From the NCBI RefSeq assembly GCF_963966145.1, contig NC_091046.1, positions 20,956,001 through 21,020,000 on the forward strand: DNA of 64,000 nt, written 5' to 3'. A program made the translations under genes and the position numbers. The notes under the pieces were generated by a model. It searched no databases. It worked only from the letters and a program-made list of their open reading frames with translations, and had not been told where the DNA came from. Numbering within the stretch: position 1 is the stretch's first letter; every line of letters begins with the position of its first letter. Below are positions 21,816 through 32,840 of the stretch, piece by piece. Origin of the DNA: Tenebrio molitor (taxonomy: Eukaryota; Arthropoda; Insecta; Coleoptera; Tenebrionidae).

Positions 21816-22312
21816 CGTTTGAATCAAGAAATCGACATGCCGTTCGTCCGTATTTGACATTTGACAGCAAGACATAATGAGTTGTTTATGTTACCGCCAT
21901 TGTCAAGAAATTATAGTATTTTCTAGTGTTGGGCATAATCGATATATTTTGATAATCGAATAAATCGAAATAATCGCTTTTAATAATCAAAATATCATTC
22001 GACTATCCTATTATGGATGATGCGCATGCACAGTGTTGTGCATTTATTTCGAATTTCTTACGCCGCGTCGAGTCAGACGCACGTCAATAGTTCTATGTTA
22101 CTCAAATCGTACGGTTGGAAGTGAGATACATAGAGCGACCATCTTAATAGCGCACGTAGCAGAACCAATGAACTTGTTTGACATGTGTTGAAAGGAGATA
22201 GCTGCATACACGTAGTTCGTGTTATAAATTGATACAACTGCATATATTTTAGAAATAGACTATAGCACGTGGCGATCAACGCACGCTGATGTAGTTGTCA
22301 CATTGTCACAAT

Positions 22313-22560
22313 TTAAAAAATCACAAATAAAATAATTACTAAAAGTAAAAGGTTATGATCGTAGATAAAATGTTGTAAGACATACGTGTAAAAAGTTCCT
22401 TTGTTGCACTCACATTCTTTAAAATACTCCCTCGTACCTCGGTCGTATTTTAAACCCGTTCGTGCAATAAAGGATAACTTTTTACACTTATATCTTAAAT
22501 AACTATTATTTTGCCAACATAATTCAACAACTGGTGGAAATTTAGAATTGAGACAGACTA
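22313..22560 (-). CDS. Possible exon of an unknown gene, interrupted by a transposon end
   Basis: An open minus-strand stretch reads into Lys/Cys-rich sequence (YKCKKLSFIARTG, then YFKECECNKGTFYT). A good donor acac|gtatgt follows the last motif near 22390, and the frame continues open into the putative intron. The upstream side is cut exactly at the TA-flanked terminus of the element starting at 22563. I do not recognise the family. It may be chance, but its composition and the donor differ from the surrounding noise. Confidence 0.25.
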
Positions 22561-22562
22561 TA

Positions 22563-23490
22563 CAGGGTGTTAGGGAATGGTCTCCCAAGAATTTCAGGGT
22601 GAGTTTATCAGGAAAAATATGGCCGAAATCTTTATAGCGTTTTTGGATAAATTGAACCGTTTTCTGAAAATAAAATTTTTCCCTGCTGTTTTGGGACTGC
22701 TGAAATATTGCTTTCTGCACGAAAAAATCTTTTATTTTTCACTTTAGTATAATTGCATGATAACTCCCAGGATACGAAATACGTAAACATGTCCATAACA
22801 ACCGGGGAATAAAACAGGGCGTAATAAGAATAAGCGGGCGTAATGAATTCATAACGCCCTTATCAATTGATAATTGCAAAGATGCCAATTTTTTTTTTTT
22901 TTAAAGAACACGTATAGTGAAAAATAAAATTTTGTATGCATCACGGCGTCACCGAATGATTACGCCCATCGAACGATATCCATCTCTCGGGCTAAAGCCC
23001 TCGAGCTGGATTCATCGTTCTCCGGGCGTAATCATCGTTATAACGCCCTTGGTGCATAAATAGCTAATATGTTTCGATTTAAAAATGATTGCTTGGTAAC
23101 AATTGGAAATTTACTACTGTCAAAGTCTACACTTTGACTTGATCTATCGCCTGCAAAGATTACAATCGTTTACAATGCCAGAATATTCTATCGAGGAGTA
23201 GTATGCAGTTATGCATTTTCTGTGTGGGGAATCTGGCGGAAATGCTGCTGTCCGAAGGTATGCTAATGCCTGTGTTATGGCAAATGTACATTGGGGTTAC
23301 CCCGACGGGCAAGAGACAAGCGTCTCTGGAGGTGTTACTGCAGTTTGCGTTGTTTTTCCAGTATGACGTGTATTACAAAGTGGTTTCTTGTGCGAGCAAC
23401 GAAAACGAAAATAGTACGAGATGATATCATAGATGATATCATTAAAAGTGGAAGTGGGTCTTTTTTTGCCAAGCCCAGAGATTGAAGACC
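22563..23490 (+). mobile_element. DUF4817-type transposon copy, degraded
   Basis: The left terminus cagggtgttagggaatggtc follows TA and matches the inverted right ends at 31518 and 58342. From 23176 a broken frame starts MPEYSIEE, then has a stop. This is the opening of the DUF4817 helix-turn-helix of insect Tc1/mariner-like elements. A later piece reads DDIIDDIIKSGSGSFF. It is split by 22738-23068. No right terminus was identified. Confidence 0.65.
22738..23068. repeat. Insertion with GGGCGTAAT motifs and a long hairpin
   Basis: Absent from the related copy near 55310, so it is inserted sequence. It contains several gggcgtaat or ataacgccc blocks in both orientations. The part at about 22958-23031 folds as an imperfect ~35-bp stem centred on ctcgggctaaagccctcgag. 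It is GC-richer than its surroundings. Class unknown. Confidence 0.6.
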
Positions 23491-23881
23491 GAAACGAAGT
23501 CGATGTCGGCAACTGGGCGAACAAAATGCAAGAACTGTGTGATTAACACGTATTTACAATACGTATCTTTCCTTTTGTATTGTTGTCTTTCAATAAATTT
23601 TGTCTGTTTGCTTCTAAATAAAAATGCGTTATTACGTAATGAAACCAGTGCGGTAATGCACTACATTACGCAACTCAAATGACTGTAAATGAATATGGTT
23701 ATAAGGTCTTTTCCAAGCAGCCGTAGATAATAGTTATTTTTATATTAAGTGCATGAAGAGAGTGTTTTTGCGCATGAAAAGGTCTTTTACGCCGAGACGA
23801 AGGTCCAGGCAGGATAAGCCTTTGAATGCACAAAAACATCTTCACGCACGAAATATAATCTTTTTTCTATAATAAAGAGCT

Positions 23882-24118
23882 TATATTAATAACATAATTA
23901 CATAAACATTTTTGTTTTATAATACAAAAATTTCGGATAATATTGCGGAATCTGGAAAAGTGCCCCGAATGCTTGCAGCGTTTCCACGTTGAATGGCAAG
24001 GGAAATCCTCTCGAAAAGGAATTTCTTTGATTTTGAATCGCGCGATAAGTCGGTTTCCGATGACATTAATGAAATCGATGGCTTCTTTCCACCAAGGGCC
24101 TAAGGTTTCAAATGCTAA
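23882..24118 (-). pseudogene. Short 3' copy of the retroelement tail at 28918-29479
   Basis: Nearly the same sequence as 28918-29161, including the non-coding tail ttttataatacaaaaattt, with an 8-bp difference near gaatcgc. On the minus strand it would encode the last ~70 residues of that protein, frameshifted by the 8-bp change. It is 5'-truncated, as expected for a non-LTR retrotransposon. Confidence 0.7.
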
Positions 24119-24686
24119 TTAATTGATTCAAAAAATAGTAATTAAAAATTAAATTTTTGAAGGAACTCTTAAGTTTCAATGCAGTGACCATGTTGCTAGG
24201 TAACTAATAAAAACAGTGCGTGAAGTGAAAAACAGAAAAAGTCGTGTGCGTGAAATCGCATTCCACACACTGTTTTGTATGGTTTCTATGTTTTCGATCT
24301 TACTAACAATGCAAAAAAAAATACACGTAAAAAATTACCCACTTCATGCACGAATAACTATGAGTATGCGTGAATTTCAATGTTTTGAATAAATTATAGA
24401 AAAAAGTCTATTAAGTACTGGATAAAATTAATTCTTATAAAGTGTCCGTTATTTGTCGGAGGATTTCAATTATTTATTCACCAAATTAAATGATTGTGAA
24501 TAGGCTACTAAAAGGCGTAATAAATTCACTCATACGAGCGCATAATTTTTTTAGTAACTGCGATAGAGATTTTTATTCTGAAAACAACAATGTATCACGA
24601 CTATGCACTTACATACCAAAAATACAAAAAAAAGGAAAAAACGGTACCTACTATCGTCTATGGTTAAATTGCGCTCCATTTTGCGC

Positions 24687-25561
24687 CATGACCAACTTCA
24701 TTAAACTATGTTATGGCCATTCCAATTCCATTAAAATGGGCTTCGTATGAAGTATGTCATGGATAGTGATGAAGTGGTGCCATCTGTTTGTTAGACATCA
24801 AGGTAAAATTGCCGTCAAATTTGAAATTTTGTCAATGAAAAAACTCTGAAAATGCTCATTAAATGCATTATTTGTGGCAATTCTGAAAAACCTTTATTTC
24901 AGTTTCCCAGCGACAGTGGAGTTAGAGCTAAATCATTTGAGGTTCTTCGGGAAATTTGTGGTACTAGAAAAGAAATTCGTTAACATAGTTTAATGAAGTT
25001 GGTCATGTGATGGAGATGAATTGGCGATATCTAGTGAAATTTAGAATAACCACACATTTAAAAAGTTAAATATCAGGTTATGTTATATGCCATTTCATTG
25101 TCAAAAACTGTCAGTTTATGCTTTTATGACACTATGGCAGGAACATGAAAAATTTGTTAGCGTCTTAGAACCTCGAATTCTGTAATTCTTGCATCGTTTT
25201 ACTCCGAAATGATCAAGTTCCACGACGAAATTCCCATTCGGAGCGGTTTTGCTATGATCCTTCATATTTGCCTGTGTAAAAACGTATTTAGAGGAAAGTT
25301 ATCGTCTTAGAACCTCGAATTCTGTAATTCTTGCATCGTTTTACTCCGAAATGATCAAGTTCCACTACGAAAACGTATAAACTGACAGTTTTTGACAATG
25401 AAATGGCATATAACATAACCTGATATTTAACTTTTTAAATGTGTGGTTATTCTAAATTTCACTAGATATCGCCACTTCATCTCCATCATGGACTTGTCAT
25501 TTGGTTTACTTTTTTTCGACATTTGGAATGGCCATAACATAGTTTAATGAAGTTGGTCATG
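24687..25561. mobile_element. P-like element with CATG ends, nested in foldback copy 2
   Basis: The ends catgaccaacttcattaaac and the exact complement run for about 33 bp. TTTGCGC flanks both sides, a 7-bp target duplication supported by the empty site in copy 1. The interior has another inverted pair (about 25010-25125 with 25375-25500) and a ~75-bp direct repeat at 25157 and 25298. It also carries a THAP-like fragment. The features are P-superfamily-like, but 7 rather than 8 bp is unusual. Confidence 0.6.
24852..24983 (+). pseudogene. THAP-like zinc-finger fragment
   Basis: A 43-codon open frame reads MLIKCIICGNSEKPLFQF followed by PSD and later EVLREICGT. The C-x2-C opening, the F-x-F-P-x-D block and the later hydrophobic stretch resemble the first half of a THAP domain. 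The second half (C-x2-H) is missing because the frame ends at the internal inverted repeat. Confidence 0.4.
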
Positions 25562-25610
25562 TTTGCGCTAAACATTGGCGGCATCTCTGCGCAATCTATA
25601 TGTTATTAAT

Positions 25611-25640
25611 CGTATCCCACCTCCACCCGGCGGCACGGCA
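25611..25640 (-). repeat. Orphan 3' terminus of a non-LTR retrotransposon
   Basis: cgtatcccacctccacccgg followed by cggcacggca is identical to the 3' end of the element at 57579-58157. Only this 30-bp GC-rich end is present here. It looks like a conserved 3' recognition structure or an extreme 5' truncation. Confidence 0.6.
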
Positions 25641-26001
25641 TTTGTTTTTCCAGCTAACTTAATTTCGTTATTACATTGTAACGCAATGTATTTTGATAGC
25701 TTATCGCTTGGTGCTCATTTGTGTCAAAAGGTAGTGTTATTTTTTTTAAGTTTTTCTTATTTGAGATTATATTTTCAGAATAAAAATCTCTGTCAGAATT
25801 ACTATAAAAACAAAAAAGTATAGGCGTTCGCATAAAAAAAAAATATTTTGACAGTTTAGGGTTAAAGCCCTTGGGGCTTTACCTGAATTTAGTAGGCCAA
25901 TTTGTAGCCTATGCACAACCATTTAATTTGGTGCATTGATAATAATTAAAATCCTCCGATAAATAAGGGAGCTATGGACACGCCTTTTTTTTGGGACATC
26001 T

Positions 26002-26418
26002 ATATATATTTACTGTGTTACATTTGGTTGATATTCTTAACAATTTTCTTATTACACCTTATTTTAATTATATTTCAAAATAATTTCCAAAAAATAATTA
26101 TATAAAATTACATAAATAATTGTTATTCGTTTTTTCCTTAAGAATAAAGTTTTATTTTACAAAGCGGCTTTGCATTTTTGTTCGTGTCGTGTGCTACAGT
26201 TCAAAGTAAATATAGGGCCGCATAGTTCTCATGACCCCATCACTCAATCAGATAATTGAATTTGAGTGGAACATGTTTTAAATTTATAAGACAAAGCAAC
26301 ACTGATCGTGACTTTAAACAATATCACATGACACGTAAATTTTAGAGCAGTAATTATATCAAGTTTATCTTCCTCAAAAAAATATACCCAGATTGGATTA
26401 ATAATTATTTATAATTAA
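26002..26418. other. No recognised feature
   Basis: AT-rich, without paired ends or a coding frame that I recognise. Confidence 0.4.
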
Positions 26419-26969
26419 TACAGGGTTATTATAAATGTTTGTAGTCAACGAGCCCATGAAAACAAATGATTTTTTTTCTTTTGCCGTTCCATAGTTCAAT
26501 ACGAAAATGATACGAAGTAGATTATTATTCTTGACATTAGGAGGTTATGTTTACCTTCAAAAAATTCTTTGAATTATTAACCACAACAGTGAAGATTCGT
26601 TTAAAGAGATTGTTTCAACGTTTTAATACCGTGAGTAACAGTGACTAAAATCCATCAAGACGGGATTTGTTATCAAAGTGAACTTTAAAGTTCATATGGT
26701 TCAATCCATCTCATACGGATTTAATTTTCTCTATTTCAGTTTTGTAAACTTATCCACTGGTGTTCAACCACAGGTGTGTAGAACTGAATTGTTGCTGCTA
26801 AATTATTCAATGGGTACTGAATCATTTTTGTTTTAAAAGTTTCGAGAAAACAATGTTAGGTACCACAAGATTCCAAAACTGTTGATGGAAAATGAGACAA
26901 TTAAATCATTGTAAATAGACAATTACACATTTTATTTATGTGTTATATGGCAACAAATTAAAGCTATTT

Positions 26970-27280
26970 AACTGTCCAGCAAGGTTTTATTGTTGTTGAT
27001 GTGCATTAAATATAATAATATGTTGTTTCACTGGAACATTCGTGAAAACCCTTCTTGTGAATGCGGTGCAGAAAAAGAAACCATCCAACACATTGTGGAA
27101 GAATGTCCCCTTACTAAATTCCAGCAAGGTTTCTCCAAACTACATCTACTTACCGAAGACGCCCTAAATTGGCTACAACAAATTAAAAACATATAATTTA
27201 CCATAATTATTTTATGAATTTCGAATTTTAATTGTAATTTTCTTCATACGAATATATATATATATATATTAAATGATTTC
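26970..27280 (+). pseudogene. Non-LTR retrotransposon tail (RT C-terminus)
   Basis: The plus-strand frame ending at 27196 reads NPSCECGAEKETIQHIVEEC, followed by PLT and LTEDALNWLQQIKNI. This C-x-C...H-x4-C zinc-like segment is typical of the end of RTE/CR1/Jockey-type RT proteins. After the stop, about 50 bp of 3' sequence ends in an (at)n run, a common non-LTR tail. It is heavily 5'-truncated. Confidence 0.7.
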
Positions 27281-27437
27281 CAATGTTATAATGTGCAGGG
27301 GCAGGATACACAAGATGGGCGACGTCAGATAGGTTCCGTGCATGCGTTGATCCAATCTGAAATAGTCATTAACGAAATCAGCAACAAATATGGAAGAGGA
27401 GGTATACTTATTAGTTCTAACGTCTCCCTGACTACAA

Positions 27438-27785
27438 TCAGGTTATGAACTTACAGCAGGACCATGCCTTGTCTGAAAAGAATGACAAATCCAAAGTTCT
27501 GTTATCATTCATGTTGTTTAAAAACCAGCTGCAATATGCAACACGACGTGGATAATCTGCTGGTTTCAGTTCTTGAAACAATGACATTTTATAAGGGTGC
27601 AAATTTAATCTTTTCTTCACAATTTTCTGACATGTGCTCAGTGCTACACCTGACTGTGCTGACAGCAGTCTCAGCAATGATGTTCTGGAATTTTGTTCCA
27701 TTTTCTCTCTCAAAACTTCATCAACTTGAAGGCTTCTCGATGACTTTTCCTTTGAAACATCTCTAGTTTTGTCTATTCACAATCC
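27438..27785 (-). pseudogene. Transposase N-terminal half, IS630/mariner type
   Basis: The minus-strand frame contains SLLRLLSAQSGVALSTCQKI, an HTH, followed by NLHPYKMSLFQELKPADYPR and RRVAYCSWFL. The line LDLSFFSDKAW carries the first catalytic Asp. The frame then stops near 27438, so the second Asp and the Glu are gone. Upstream of about 27785 the frame is broken. The LHPYK..QELKP block is characteristic of a large insect transposase family often annotated as Tc3- or mariner-like. Confidence 0.75.
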
Positions 27786-28446
27786 ATCGAATGTGGGTCA
27801 TTAAAGATTGTTCCTCTATCTCTAAATTAGGAAACTTTGCGAGATATTGATCCTTACATTCTGTTTTCATCTTGTACACCATTTTAATAAAATGAAATAA
27901 TAATGAAAGTAGTCTGTTCCACGGTGTACCCCATTGCAATCCTAAAAAAAATGTGTTTAGGAGAAACTGATAATTGGAAGAGAACAGTTAACCTGAAAAT
28001 AAATTTACTTGAAACTTACAGAATTGTACTAACCTAACCTTGATCACTGTTGTATACTCATCGTCGTCTGCTATGGTCGTCTGTGGTCTTAACACTCTTA
28101 ACTTTTACTAAAGACTTATTTTGATTCGAAGGAATAAAATGCGGTAATCAGTGATTTGACATTGACAGTGACTTTTACAGTTTCAGTTGATCAGAAGCTC
28201 ACTCATGCCAATATTCCACTAGATACAGTGCAGAATCGAAACAAGGCGGCACAAATTCATGGCCTACTTGGACTACAAACATTTATAATAACCCTGTAGC
28301 TTAAGAAAATTTCAAATTGGTAGATTGGGTAGATACAGGCTGTTTGATAAAAAACGCCTCAACCCATAACTTTTTTATTTATTATCCGATTTCATTGAAC
28401 AAAAAAACAGAAGATATGGTTTTTCATGCGCTACGAAGCAGCTATA

Positions 28447-29536
28447 CTGGGTGCCCCAAAATTCGCGGAACAACGTAGTAGTACGTTGTTAAGTAGTCAT
28501 TAAGAGATCAGGTAAAAATGTTTAAAAAATCAATCTTCTTTTTTGTAGAAGATATGGACCTATTCGTTACACTAAATGTGGCAACATTTAAAAACATTCT
28601 ATGCGTCCCAATAGTCTGCAAATATTTCATTTTTGTTGTATCCTTGGAAATGAGAGGGAAAAATCAAAGCCTTGTTGCCGTACGCTATTTGGGGTAAAAC
28701 GAACAAAAAATTACTACTTGAAAATGCTGGAAATAATGGAGAAAATAATTGCAAACCTAATCACAATCGTTCAAAATTATTATTAGGCCACTGGCTAGTA
28801 AAAGACAAATAGTCAAAATCTTTCTATTATTTAAAATAAATGAGATCAAAGCTGCACTTTTCGGGCCCACATATCTTCAAATCTAAGAGGTATAGAATTT
28901 TTTAATTATTTTTCTCCTATATTAATAACATAATTACATAAACATTTTTGTTTTATAATACAAAAATTTCCGATAATATTGCGGAATCTGGAAAAGTGCC
29001 CCGAATGCTTGCAGCGTTTCCACGTTGAATGGCAAGGGAAATCCTCTCGAAAAGGAATTTCTTTGATTTTGAATCGCCTGATTCCGCGATAAGTCGGTTT
29101 CCGATGACATTAATGAAATCGATGGCTTCTTTGCACCAAGGGCCTAAGGTTTCAAATGCTAAACCTTTAAACACGTAGTTTGACGAAATGATTGAACTAT
29201 ATTTGCTATGTTTGCGTTTGCAAGCCATTTCAGCGGCAAAACCTGAGACTTCAGATGATTTCAATACGTAACTGTCTGCAAGTGTATCTACAACAGTAAC
29301 GTCCCAAACCAAAGGTTGACCTTTAATCCACGGTACTAAAGTCATCCCATCTGGGCGTTTTCCGTCATCCCGAGACAGTCCGTTTGGTTCTAAAGTTGAA
29401 TTCACATGAATTGAAGTTAAAGACCGGTTGATAATGGAATTAATTTCAGTGTGTCTTGAAAATCTACCACTGCTTTTTTTCTAACATGAATTGACATTAT
29501 CTGATTGAGTTGTTCCGCGAATTTTGGGGCACCCAG
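28447..29536 (+). mobile_element. CTGGGTGCCCC-ended element with nested retroelement tail
   Basis: 1090 bp. The ends ctgggtgccccaaaattcgc and its exact complement (28 bp) have TA outside. The left half matches, in reverse, 2655-3215. The right half is occupied by a retroelement tail at 28918-29479. This makes a three-level nest. Confidence 0.85.
28953..29479 (-). pseudogene. Retroelement C-terminal domain with PD-(D/E)xK-like motif
   Basis: An open stretch of about 175 codons, 5'-truncated. In order it reads SGRFSRHTEINSIINRSL, RDDGKRPDGMTLVPW, VWDVTVVDTLADS, AFETLGPWCKEAIDFIN and SLAIQRGNAASIRGTFPDS. The RPDG...VWDVT pairing looks like a PD-(D/E)xK nuclease core. This block is repeated in many invertebrate genomes at the end of retrotransposon-type polyproteins; I recognise the block but not a firm family name. 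The last residues and a short 3' tail are shared with 23882-24118. Confidence 0.65.
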
Positions 29537-29764
29537 TATAATATTTTTCAGTAGCTTACGATAGACAACTTTTTTTTTTTTAATGGACACATGTAGTTTT
29601 TTAGGCTCAGTCTGATAAAGTTTTTTTTTCTGAATCTAACGATGTATTAAAAGTTATCGTTTGGTCCATAGCTGACTGAAAAAAAAATTAAACAATTTTT
29701 AATTGTGGTTCAGTTTATTATGAAATTTTCAAGTGTGCCGTGGAAAACAATTGGAATACAAATA

Positions 29765-30110
29765 CAGTACAACTTCGATAATCCGGACACACGTTACATC
29801 GGACACTCCAATAATTTGGCGCCTTCCACGTTTCGGACACTTTGCAATTTTTACCTCCATAATTCGGACAAATCAAAACATTAAGGTTTCTTACCGAAAA
29901 AGATTTGCTAAACTACATAATATCACATGAAGATGACAATATTGTGCAACTGTTGACAAGTTTCAATAATAAAAAAAAGGAATGGGCACTCAGTGAAAAT
30001 GATAATGTCGATTGTGATTTAACAGATGAACAAATAATCCAAGAAATTTTAAACAATAATCATGAGGACGATGAAAACGAATGTGAATAATCCAAATTAG
30101 ACGAAAACAA
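29765..30110 (+). mobile_element. Pogo/Tigger-like relic
   Basis: Starts after TA with cagtacaacttcgataatcc, a pogo-type end. The following frame (29905-30090) ends in WALSENDNVDCDLTDEQII and an acidic DDENECE tail. This is the way many pogo/Tigger/Jerky transposases end. The DNA-binding and catalytic domains are deleted. No right end was found. Confidence 0.55.
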
Positions 30111-30162
30111 ACAAAAATTATCACATATTTTAAACCCGCATAAAATAATTTACAAATACATA

Positions 30163-30519
30163 CAGTGTGTCCAAAAAGTCTGGAAACACCCAAATGAAAA
30201 CGTAACGCATAATTTTTGAAAAAATCTAAAGACAGGTCAATTAGTGTTTTAAAAAAGATTTCTGCTGATATTTTCTTTTTGGTCTATGCGATGATCTTGA
30301 AAAAGTTATATGTTATTTAAAAAAATTAGGTTTTTTTAGGAAATTTCTTATGTAAATTGACAATTTTTTGACCGTCGGGTAGGCAATTAAAAGATCTATT
30401 AAAAACAGTAGTAAAAATGCGACATTGCCATTTAAAAAACCTCTGATGACAGTTTTTTTTCATTCTAAATGTACGTTTTTATTCTTCAATATATTATGTA
30501 GATTGTCATTGATGAATTG
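30163..30519. mobile_element. Solo end of a TGTGTCCAAAAAGTC-type element
   Basis: cagtgtgtccaaaaagtctg follows TA, a typical Tc1/mariner terminus. No inverted partner was found within the window, so the extent is a guess. Confidence 0.35.
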
Positions 30520-30856
30520 TTTTTCACGGCACTCTTAAAAATTTTTATAATAAGCTGAACCACAAAAAAATGTTTTTTTTTTTTTCAGTTAGCTATGAAC
30601 CAAATGATAACTTTCAATAATACATCATTAGATCCAGAAAAAAAAACCTTACCAGACCGAGCCCAAAAAACTACATGTGTCCATTTAAAAAAAAAAAGTT
30701 GACTATCGTTAGCTATTGAAGATAACGTCAAAAAAAAACCCATTTTATGGCTGTTTTGTAGCGCTTGAAAAACCATATCCTTGATTTTTTTGTTAATTGA
30801 AATCGGGTAATAAATAAAAAAGTTATGGGTTGAGGCATTTTTCATCAAACAGCCTG
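30520..30856 (-). mobile_element. CAGGCTGTTTGAT family, copy 3
   Basis: Reverse-oriented copy ending aaacagcctg, followed by TA. The other side carries the ttttcacggcactctta block. Confidence 0.7.
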
Positions 30857-30931
30857 TATATTGCGTCTAATACACGTTGCCGCATATAGTAGGTTATAAG
30901 GTAAAAATAAAATGCAAAATTTAATAATATA

Positions 30932-31518
30932 GGATATTTTGAGCATTTATTATGAATTTTTTCCAACACAAATACAAATAAATAAAGTTACACAGAAATT
31001 AACGAATCTGATTAGGGTCAGGGCTTGATTTCAAATCCCTTTAGAGGTTGATCGAGATGTGGTATCACAAGTAAAGCTGCAGAAATAATTTCAGTTCATT
31101 GCAGCAACAAAAGGGGACTTACCTCAAGGTTGTGGTGAATCTAGATAAATATTTCGAATATAATTATTGATTTTGTCAATAAAAAATGCAGTCCTGGTAG
31201 TTTTTAATGCGATATTATCCAATGGAAATATTTGAAACCGAAACGTCATTGTGACAGTAGGTACTCTATAAAATCTGGCATAGGGCATTGTTGTTCTTGG
31301 TTGCTAAGCAATTGACTTTCATTACAAAAGGTTAACTATTTATTTAATTATCACAACAATAAAATGGTGCGAAAGCTCCCCAACAGTGGGGCACCACTTT
31401 AAATTTTTATTTTTGAGAAAATCATTCATGTTAGGAAAAAATCGTATTAAGGTTTTCGACCACATTTTTCCCCACAAACTCACCTTGAAATTCTTGGGAG
31501 ACCATTCCTAACACCCTG
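30932..31518 (-). mobile_element. Half copy of the DUF4817-type element (right side)
   Basis: Aligns over its length with 57176-57578 plus 58158-58342. It ends caccctg then TA. It lacks the retroelement insertion present there, so it gives the empty-site reference for that insertion. It begins at the block coding for the transposase C-terminus (GGYFEHLL-like). Confidence 0.75.
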
Positions 31519-31785
31519 TATACAGTGAGTTTTTTATTTCACTGAACATACAATGTAAAATAGTTATGTTCAGTTCTAAAGTGAACAAGTCAATTCATTA
31601 GGAGCGGCTAGAAATCCGACGATGATCTTAGGTATGCGCATGCGCGATTTGCAACGTTGCCAGGTTCGAGATTTGAGAGTCGTATTTGCAGAACGTATTG
31701 TTTGCAGTGGGGAAAAGAGGTTAGAAATTCTAATCTCTCTTTTTGCTATTTTTCTTGTGGTGATTTAAATGTTTCAAAAGAGGTT

Positions 31786-32050
31786 TTTTTGTTCGACACT
31801 GTCAGAATTTGAGAATTTTCTCCTGTGTGAACGGATTTTGATAAATGTGACAACTTGTCAAAACGAAACGTCAAGCTAATTTTAAAGATTTTAAGCGGTT
31901 TGCAGCCTTTAAGGGGCTCGTCGAACAAAAAAATGTTGTATTCAACTCGTTCGTGTGTAAGTTGGGCTCTCTATGGCATGAGTGGGCCAGTTTGAAACGC
32001 GAGTGAAACGAGCGTTTTAAGGCCCTGAACTCGTTAAATAAACTACAATT
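31786..32050 (+). repeat. Two-hairpin repeat family, near-complete copy
   Basis: Starts tttgttcgacactgtcagaa. A first stem closes through ctcgtcgaacaaaaa. A second, longer stem (cgtgtgtaa...gggc) is shortened here. It ends aactcgttaaataaactac. Confidence 0.7.
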
Positions 32051-32339
32051 TGGATTATTTTCAAATTGCAAAGTGCCGATATTTTTGACCATCATGGGTA
32101 TACACATTTTGAACAGCTACGGTATCTTGATTTTTACACACTAATCAAACAAATTTGTCTCAATCATTAACAGTCATCCAGTATTTGTATTGAGACAGTG
32201 ACAGATACCTCTATTTGGCAACATTGGAAAATTGACCGCGCATGCGCATACCTATAGTGTGTTTTTTTAAAGAACGAAGTAGTTGGCAGCACCATCGGCC
32301 GCCCCATTTACACAATACAATTCTTAGAATTGTGTAAAA

Positions 32340-32636
32340 TTGGTTGCCTATAGTAGAGGGGTAATTTTAAAAACGAAGAAAATTTCAATGTTATTTGTTT
32401 TTTGGCATTTTATTATAAATTATTGTCTACAAATTCAATTAAGAACAAGAACAACATTCGATGAATCTTACGTTTACTTGAAAATAAAACAAGAACATAA
32501 AAAAGGACTCTTAAATTTTCTTTTAGAATACAAACATAGTAAACTAAACAACAACCTAATCCTTTGTTACAAATGCAGTGAAAACTTGCATTCATTAGAA
32601 GTGGTCGAAGATAATAATCCACAACTTATTCAGTGA
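32340..32636 (+). other. Open frame of unknown meaning inside the 31601 element
   Basis: A 98-codon frame with no recognised motif; residues near the end read LILCYKCSENLHSLEVVED. It could be part of the element's old transposase gene or chance. It is listed only because it fills an otherwise unassigned stretch. Confidence 0.2.
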
Positions 32637-32840
32637 AAAAATACACCATCAAGTTGAATTACCTACGTAATCAGTAAGGACATCGTTCTCGGTCGAAACA
32701 TCTCCTGTTTCTAATTCCCACTCAAGATCATCTGATTCGTCACTCGAGCCTGTGTTGACGGTAAATTCCAATTCCATTTCGCCTGCAATATTATCTAATT
32801 GATACATGTCCTCTTCTTGACGAAGTATCTACATGACCTA

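Larger units (their letters stand above)
24437..26001. mobile_element. Foldback element (15089 family), copy 2, with nested element
   Basis: Both arms align with 15089-15818, but the outermost bases are eroded. The inner sequence breaks at ttttgcgc, where another element (24687-25561) is inserted. The right arm also contains the short non-LTR tail block at 25611-25640. Confidence 0.75.
26421..28296 (-). mobile_element. Mariner/IS630-like transposon, decayed, with a nested non-LTR fragment
   Basis: 1876 bp with perfect 26-bp terminal inverted repeats (cagggttattataaatgttt...) and TA on both sides. It encodes a damaged transposase on the minus strand. A non-LTR tail on the plus strand is inserted at about 26970-27280. 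Solo or damaged ends of the same family occur at 19612 and near 50757-50782. Confidence 0.85.
28336..29755 (+). mobile_element. CAGGCTGTTTGAT family, copy 2, split by 28447-29536
   Basis: The left part, up to gctata, and the right part, from tataatatttttcagtagc, together correspond to copy 1 at 13516-13840. The join is at a TA that was duplicated by the inserted element. The far end gtgtgccgtggaaaacaatt is present. Confidence 0.75.

Noticed and set aside
29990..30193. 67-codon minus-strand frame near the pogo relic
   Set aside because: Antisense to the acidic transposase tail at 29905-30090.
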